Positions 60,833 through 64,000 of a stretch of DNA of 64,000 nt are shown in pieces. The stretch lies in the NCBI RefSeq assembly GCF_009696375.1, contig NZ_VUMD01000016.1:30206-94205 (forward strand), written 5' to 3'. The translations under genes were made by a program, and so were the position numbers. A model generated the notes under the pieces. That model did no database searches, was not told the DNA's origin, and saw nothing but the letters and a program-made list of their open reading frames with translations. Position 1 is the first letter of the stretch, and every line of letters begins with the position of its first letter. Origin of the DNA: Clostridium porci (lineage in GTDB: Bacteria > Bacillota > Clostridia > Lachnospirales > Lachnospiraceae).

Positions 60833-61675
60833 GTGAGAGAATTACAGGCAAGCCAGATTACAGAAGCAGTAAAGCATATGTGTATTGAGGCTAACTATAG
60901 CCTTACTCCCGACATGCTAAAGGCATTTACCCATGCAGTGAAGAGGGAAGAGTCTCCCTTGGGCCGTCAGATATTAAACCAGCTGGAGGAAAACTTAAGG
61001 ATTGCAGACAAGGATCAAATTCCTATCTGCCAGGATACAGGAATGGCTGTAGTTTTTATAAAAGTAGGCCAAGAGGTACATATCACAGGCGGAAGCATAA
61101 CCGCTGCTATAAATGAGGGGGTACGCCTCGGATATTTAGAGGGATACTTGCGCAAATCAGTAGTAGGAGATCCGATTGAGCGTTTAAATACAAAGGATAA
61201 TACGCCTGCTGTGATCCATTATGAGATTGTAGAGGGAGACAAGCTAGATATAACAGTAGCTCCTAAGGGCTTTGGAAGCGAAAATATGAGTCGTGTATTT
61301 ATGCTGAAGCCTGCCGACGGACTGGAGGGAGTTAAAAATGCTATTCTTACTGCTGTAAAGGATGCCGGCCCAAATGCCTGTCCTCCTATGGTAATCGGTG
61401 TGGGAATCGGAGGAACCTTTGAAAAATGCGCTCAGATGGCAAAGCATGCACTTACAAGAAATATTGATGAAAAAACGGATAAGAAGTGGGTTCGGGATTT
61501 GGAGGAGGAAATGCTCCATAAAGTGAACTGTCTTGGAATTGGGCCTGGAGGATTAGGAGGAAGGGTTACGGCTTTGGCAGTGAATGTTGAAACCTTTGCC
61601 ACTCATATAGCAGGTCTTCCTGTGGCTGTCAATATCTGCTGCCACGTAAACAGGCATGCTCACAGAATCATATAG
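60833..61675 (+). CDS. Class I fumarate hydratase, alpha subunit
   Basis: A 280-residue [4Fe-4S] hydro-lyase subunit (fumA N-terminal/TtdA family); GTG start after AGGTTTAAGAAAAG. Cluster ligands: IPICQDTGMAVVF, PNACPPMVIGVGIGGTFEKC, and VNCLGIGPGGLGGRVTALAV. The fold interconverts fumarate and malate, or the related tartrate pair. Oxygen sensitivity fits an anaerobe. The beta subunit follows after an unusually wide gap of 254 bp. Confidence 0.93.
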   Translation: MRELQASQITEAVKHMCIEANYSLTPDMLKAFTHAVKREESPLGRQILNQLEENLRIADKDQIPICQDTGMAVVFIKVGQEVHITGGSITAAINEGVRLGYLEGYLRKSVVGDPIERLNTKDNTPAVIHYEIVEGDKLDITVAPKGFGSENMSRVFMLKPADGLEGVKNAILTAVKDAGPNACPPMVIGVGIGGTFEKCAQMAKHALTRNIDEKTDKKWVRDLEEEMLHKVNCLGIGPGGLGGRVTALAVNVETFATHIAGLPVAVNICCHVNRHAHRII

Positions 61676-61929
61676 GGATGATTAGAACTTAAACATAGAA
61701 TTTGACAGTTAGATTTAGTAAATCTTTTTAAATGTTGTCCATAGATAATAACCGGCTCCCTTTAGGTAAATTGATTTTGATAACTTAATTATATATATTA
61801 AGGAGCTGATTGTTACTATAAATTTGGAATGATAAAAAGGATGATTATGTCTTACAAACTCACATAAATACTGAATATGTGGAGCTTTGTTTATGGCTGG
61901 AATCATATAAAAGGGAGAGGGTAAGGAAG

Positions 61930-62502
61930 ATGAACCGTCAAATAAGAGTACCTATGACTAAGGAGGAAGCAGCTTCCTTGCATGCTGGAGATTATGTTTA
62001 TCTTACAGGAACGATCTATACGGCAAGAGACGCGGCTCATAAGCGAATGAATACGGCTTTAGATCGGGGAGAGGAGCTTCCCTTTGATATTCAGGGAGCG
62101 GTTATCTATTATATGGGACCTTCACCTGCAAGAGAGGGAAGACCCATCGGTTCTGCCGGTCCTACTACAGCCAGTCGTATGGATTCATATACGCCCCGGT
62201 TTTTGAATATGGGAATGGGAGCTATGATTGGAAAAGGAAAAAGATCCCATGAAGTATTAGAGGCAATGATACGTAATCAGTCTGTATATTTTGCCGCCAT
62301 AGGGGGCGCAGGAGCCGTTTTATCAAAATGCATTTTGTGTTCTGAGGTAATTGCATATGAGGATCTTGGAACAGAGGCTATACGAAAGCTGGAGGTAAAA
62401 GAGTTTCCCGTTGTTGTAGTGATCGATTCGAAAGGAAATAATCTTTATGAAACGGCCTCAAAGGAATATTGCACATCAGAAATTATAAAATACATTACAT
62501 GA
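61930..62502 (+). CDS. Class I fumarate hydratase, beta subunit
   Basis: A 190-residue partner (fumA C-terminal/TtdB family). Start MNRQIRVPMTKEEAASLHAG after GGTAAGGAAG; an upstream in-frame ATG (61879) lacks a site. YLTGTIYTARDAAHKRMNTA, VIYYMGPSPAREGRPIGSAG, PTTASRMDSYTPRFL and GKGKRSHEVLEAM are family motifs. The active site forms at the interface with the alpha subunit. Confidence 0.94.
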   Translation: MNRQIRVPMTKEEAASLHAGDYVYLTGTIYTARDAAHKRMNTALDRGEELPFDIQGAVIYYMGPSPAREGRPIGSAGPTTASRMDSYTPRFLNMGMGAMIGKGKRSHEVLEAMIRNQSVYFAAIGGAGAVLSKCILCSEVIAYEDLGTEAIRKLEVKEFPVVVVIDSKGNNLYETASKEYCTSEIIKYIT

Positions 62503-62550
62503 GTTTAACAAATGAGATGTACCAAGGGCTTATAAAGAGAAGGAGGGAAT

Positions 62551-63294
62551 ATGAATCGTATAATATATATGGTATTTATGAATCTATTTCATGCTCCTGT
62601 TTGGTTGTTTACCATTGGCCGTATGGGAAGAGAGAAGGATAGACATACCCCTCAGGAACGGCATGAATATATTGCAAAGATGGTTCAAAGAATTATAAGA
62701 AGAGGCAGAGTAACTGTAACTGCAACAGGAACGGAGAATATACCTGATAATAATGGATTTATACTTTTTCCAAACCATCAGGGGCTTTTTGATATGCTGG
62801 CGTTGTATTCTACCTGTTCAAAACCATTATCTGTGGTAATTAAGAGGGAGGCGGCAGGCTGGATTTTAGTAAAACAGGTTCTGGCCGCAACCAGAAGCCT
62901 TTCCATGGATCGGAGTGATATAAAGGATCAGGTACGAATTATCAACGAGGTAACAAGGCGGGTAAAGGCAGGCTGTAACTTTGTTATCTTCCCGGAGGGA
63001 CACCGCAGCCGCAGCGAAAATAAAATTTTGGATTTCAAAAGCGGAACCTTTAAGAGCGCTGTAAAAGCTGGGTGCCCCATTGTTCCCGTGGCTTTGATTA
63101 ATTCCTTTCGCCCGTTTGATATAAACTCTCTGAAACAGGAGTATGTTGAAGTACACTATATGGAACCTGTTTATCCCCAACAATATATGGGGATGAAATC
63201 CTCAGAAATAGCAAAGCTTGTACATGATCGAATACAGGAAGAAATAAATAAAAATGTATTAAATAAATCTCTTGACAACGTAAATTCTTTCTAG
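62551..63294 (+). CDS. plsC: 1-acyl-sn-glycerol-3-phosphate acyltransferase
   Basis: A 247-residue membrane-bound acyltransferase. FPNHQGLFDM is the catalytic HxxxxD box, FPEGHRSRSE the phosphate-binding box, and VPVALINSF the third motif. It makes phosphatidic acid from lysophosphatidate. Its 3' end contains the tRNA-Ser promoter -35. Confidence 0.93.
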   Translation: MNRIIYMVFMNLFHAPVWLFTIGRMGREKDRHTPQERHEYIAKMVQRIIRRGRVTVTATGTENIPDNNGFILFPNHQGLFDMLALYSTCSKPLSVVIKREAAGWILVKQVLAATRSLSMDRSDIKDQVRIINEVTRRVKAGCNFVIFPEGHRSRSENKILDFKSGTFKSAVKAGCPIVPVALINSFRPFDINSLKQEYVEVHYMEPVYPQQYMGMKSSEIAKLVHDRIQEEINKNVLNKSLDNVNSF

Positions 63295-63300
63295 TATAAT
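63272..63300 (+). promoter_or_regulatory. tRNA-Ser promoter
   Basis: TTGACA (63272-63277), 17 bp, TATAAT (63295-63300): a perfect consensus. The -35 and spacer lie within the last codons of plsC. Confidence 0.88.
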
Positions 63301-63360
63301 GGTCAATGCTTCTAAAGACAAATATGTCAAAAGAAGCAATCATATGGAAAATACAAATTC

Positions 63361-63448
63361 GGAGAAATACTCAAGAGGCCGAAGAGGCGCCCCTGCTAAG
63401 GGTGTAGGTCGGGAAACCGGCGCGAGGGTTCAAATCCCTCTTTCTCCG
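63361..63448 (+). tRNA. tRNA-Ser (GCU anticodon)
   Basis: An 88-nt tRNA. The acceptor stem pairs GGAGAAA with TTTCTCC, discriminator G. The anticodon loop CTGCTAA reads AGC/AGU codons. A long variable arm (TGTAGGTCGGGAAACCGGCG region) is diagnostic for class II tRNA-Ser. The T loop GGTTCAAATCC is standard. No CCA is encoded. Confidence 0.97.
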
Positions 63449-63485
63449 TTCCCTTTTCCAAATGGTTATTTTTTACATTTTTTTG

Positions 63486-63613
63486 TTGACAAAGAAGAAT
63501 GATTATGTTATCATTTGTAACCGCTAGAGAAGTATTAGCGATTAATTTGTCAAAGGCTATAGCCTAAAAATATTAAAAAAACGATTGACAAAGCGGAATG
63601 GTTGTGATAGGAT
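63486..63613 (+). promoter_or_regulatory. Tandem rRNA operon promoters P1 and P2
   Basis: P1: TTGACA (63486-63491), 17 bp, TATCAT (63509-63514). P2: TTGACA (63585-63590), 17 bp, TAGGAT (63608-63613). Spaced about 99 bp, as in many rRNA operons. The 260-bp leader to 63872 has no gene and carries short repeats (GGAAGCC twice) likely used in pre-rRNA processing. Confidence 0.85.
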
Positions 63614-63872
63614 AGAGGAGTTGCCGCTGAAACGCTTTGGCGTCAATGTTGAAAGCACCTTGAAAATTGAAGATTAAACAGTATGTAAAACCCTGAAAAT
63701 TCTAAGAAAACAAAGGCCGGGTTAGGGCCTTGGATTGAGAGAAATCCAGAACAGAACCAACAGTAAGACGGGAAAGAACGAAAAAGCCAAGCGAAGTAGT
63801 CTTAACCAAGAAACACTCTTAAGGGAAGCCTTTAAGCCAAGGGCGTAAAGGAAGCCTGGGAAGAGGAAACTT

Positions 63873-64000
<128 letters not shown>

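Noticed and set aside
63299..63502. 67-codon open frame over the tRNA region
   Set aside because: It reads through the tRNA-Ser gene; no conserved protein features.

Overview
The window is a piece of a low-GC, spore-forming, anaerobic Firmicutes chromosome, most likely Lachnospiraceae (Clostridium cluster XIVa). The evidence is a cotJABC spore-coat operon, bifunctional AdhE behind a Rex-like operator, NADP-type GdhA, a two-subunit class I fumarase, Firmicutes-type gene order around oriC, and the 16S rRNA start at the right edge. The species cannot be fixed from the sequence alone.

Layout. 1-2.6 kb: the tail of an ABC substrate-binding protein gene, then a graveyard of decayed genes (MATE pump, serine recombinase, zinc-ribbon membrane protein, one unidentified remnant). 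2.6-4.4 kb: a CPBP-family membrane protein and an orphan motA. 5.0-6.4 kb: a small serine recombinase followed by two 26-bp hix-like sites in inverted orientation around an AT-rich segment, then an IS-end-like palindromic element. 6.4-10.5 kb: a very large secreted sialidase with a frameshifted C-terminus. 10.7-16 kb: a mannose-family PTS (IIA-IIB-IIC-IID) with an FrlB-like SIS deglycase, divergent from two GntR regulators; this suggests uptake and cleavage of glycated amino acids or amino sugars. 16-20 kb: a siderophore-type ABC importer. 20-24 kb: cotJABC, cbiK, gdhA. 24-31 kb: adhE, a chemoreceptor, and metK under a SAM-I riboswitch. 31-39 kb: a LysM-containing 5'-nucleotidase, murA, an 826-residue membrane-anchored protein of unknown function, a protein with 23 perfect-length nonapeptide repeats, and a DUF4446 protein. 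39-51 kb: parA/parB with two parS sites, an alpha/beta hydrolase, nfo, and the leftward rsmG-mnmG-mnmE-khpB-yidC-yidD-rnpA-rpmH cluster. 51.6-60.6 kb: oriC and the rightward dnaA-dnaN-yaaA-recF-gyrB-gyrA cluster. 60.8-64 kb: fumarase subunits, plsC, tRNA-Ser(GCU), and a tandem-promoter rRNA operon entering 16S rRNA.

The most unusual points are the recombinase with its candidate invertible segment upstream of the sialidase, the 23-copy proline-rich repeat gene, the LysM inserted inside a 5'-nucleotidase, and a family of about 50-bp hairpin elements found four times at gene 3' ends, always in the same chromosomal orientation. Function assignments are from motif reading only; no database search was run.
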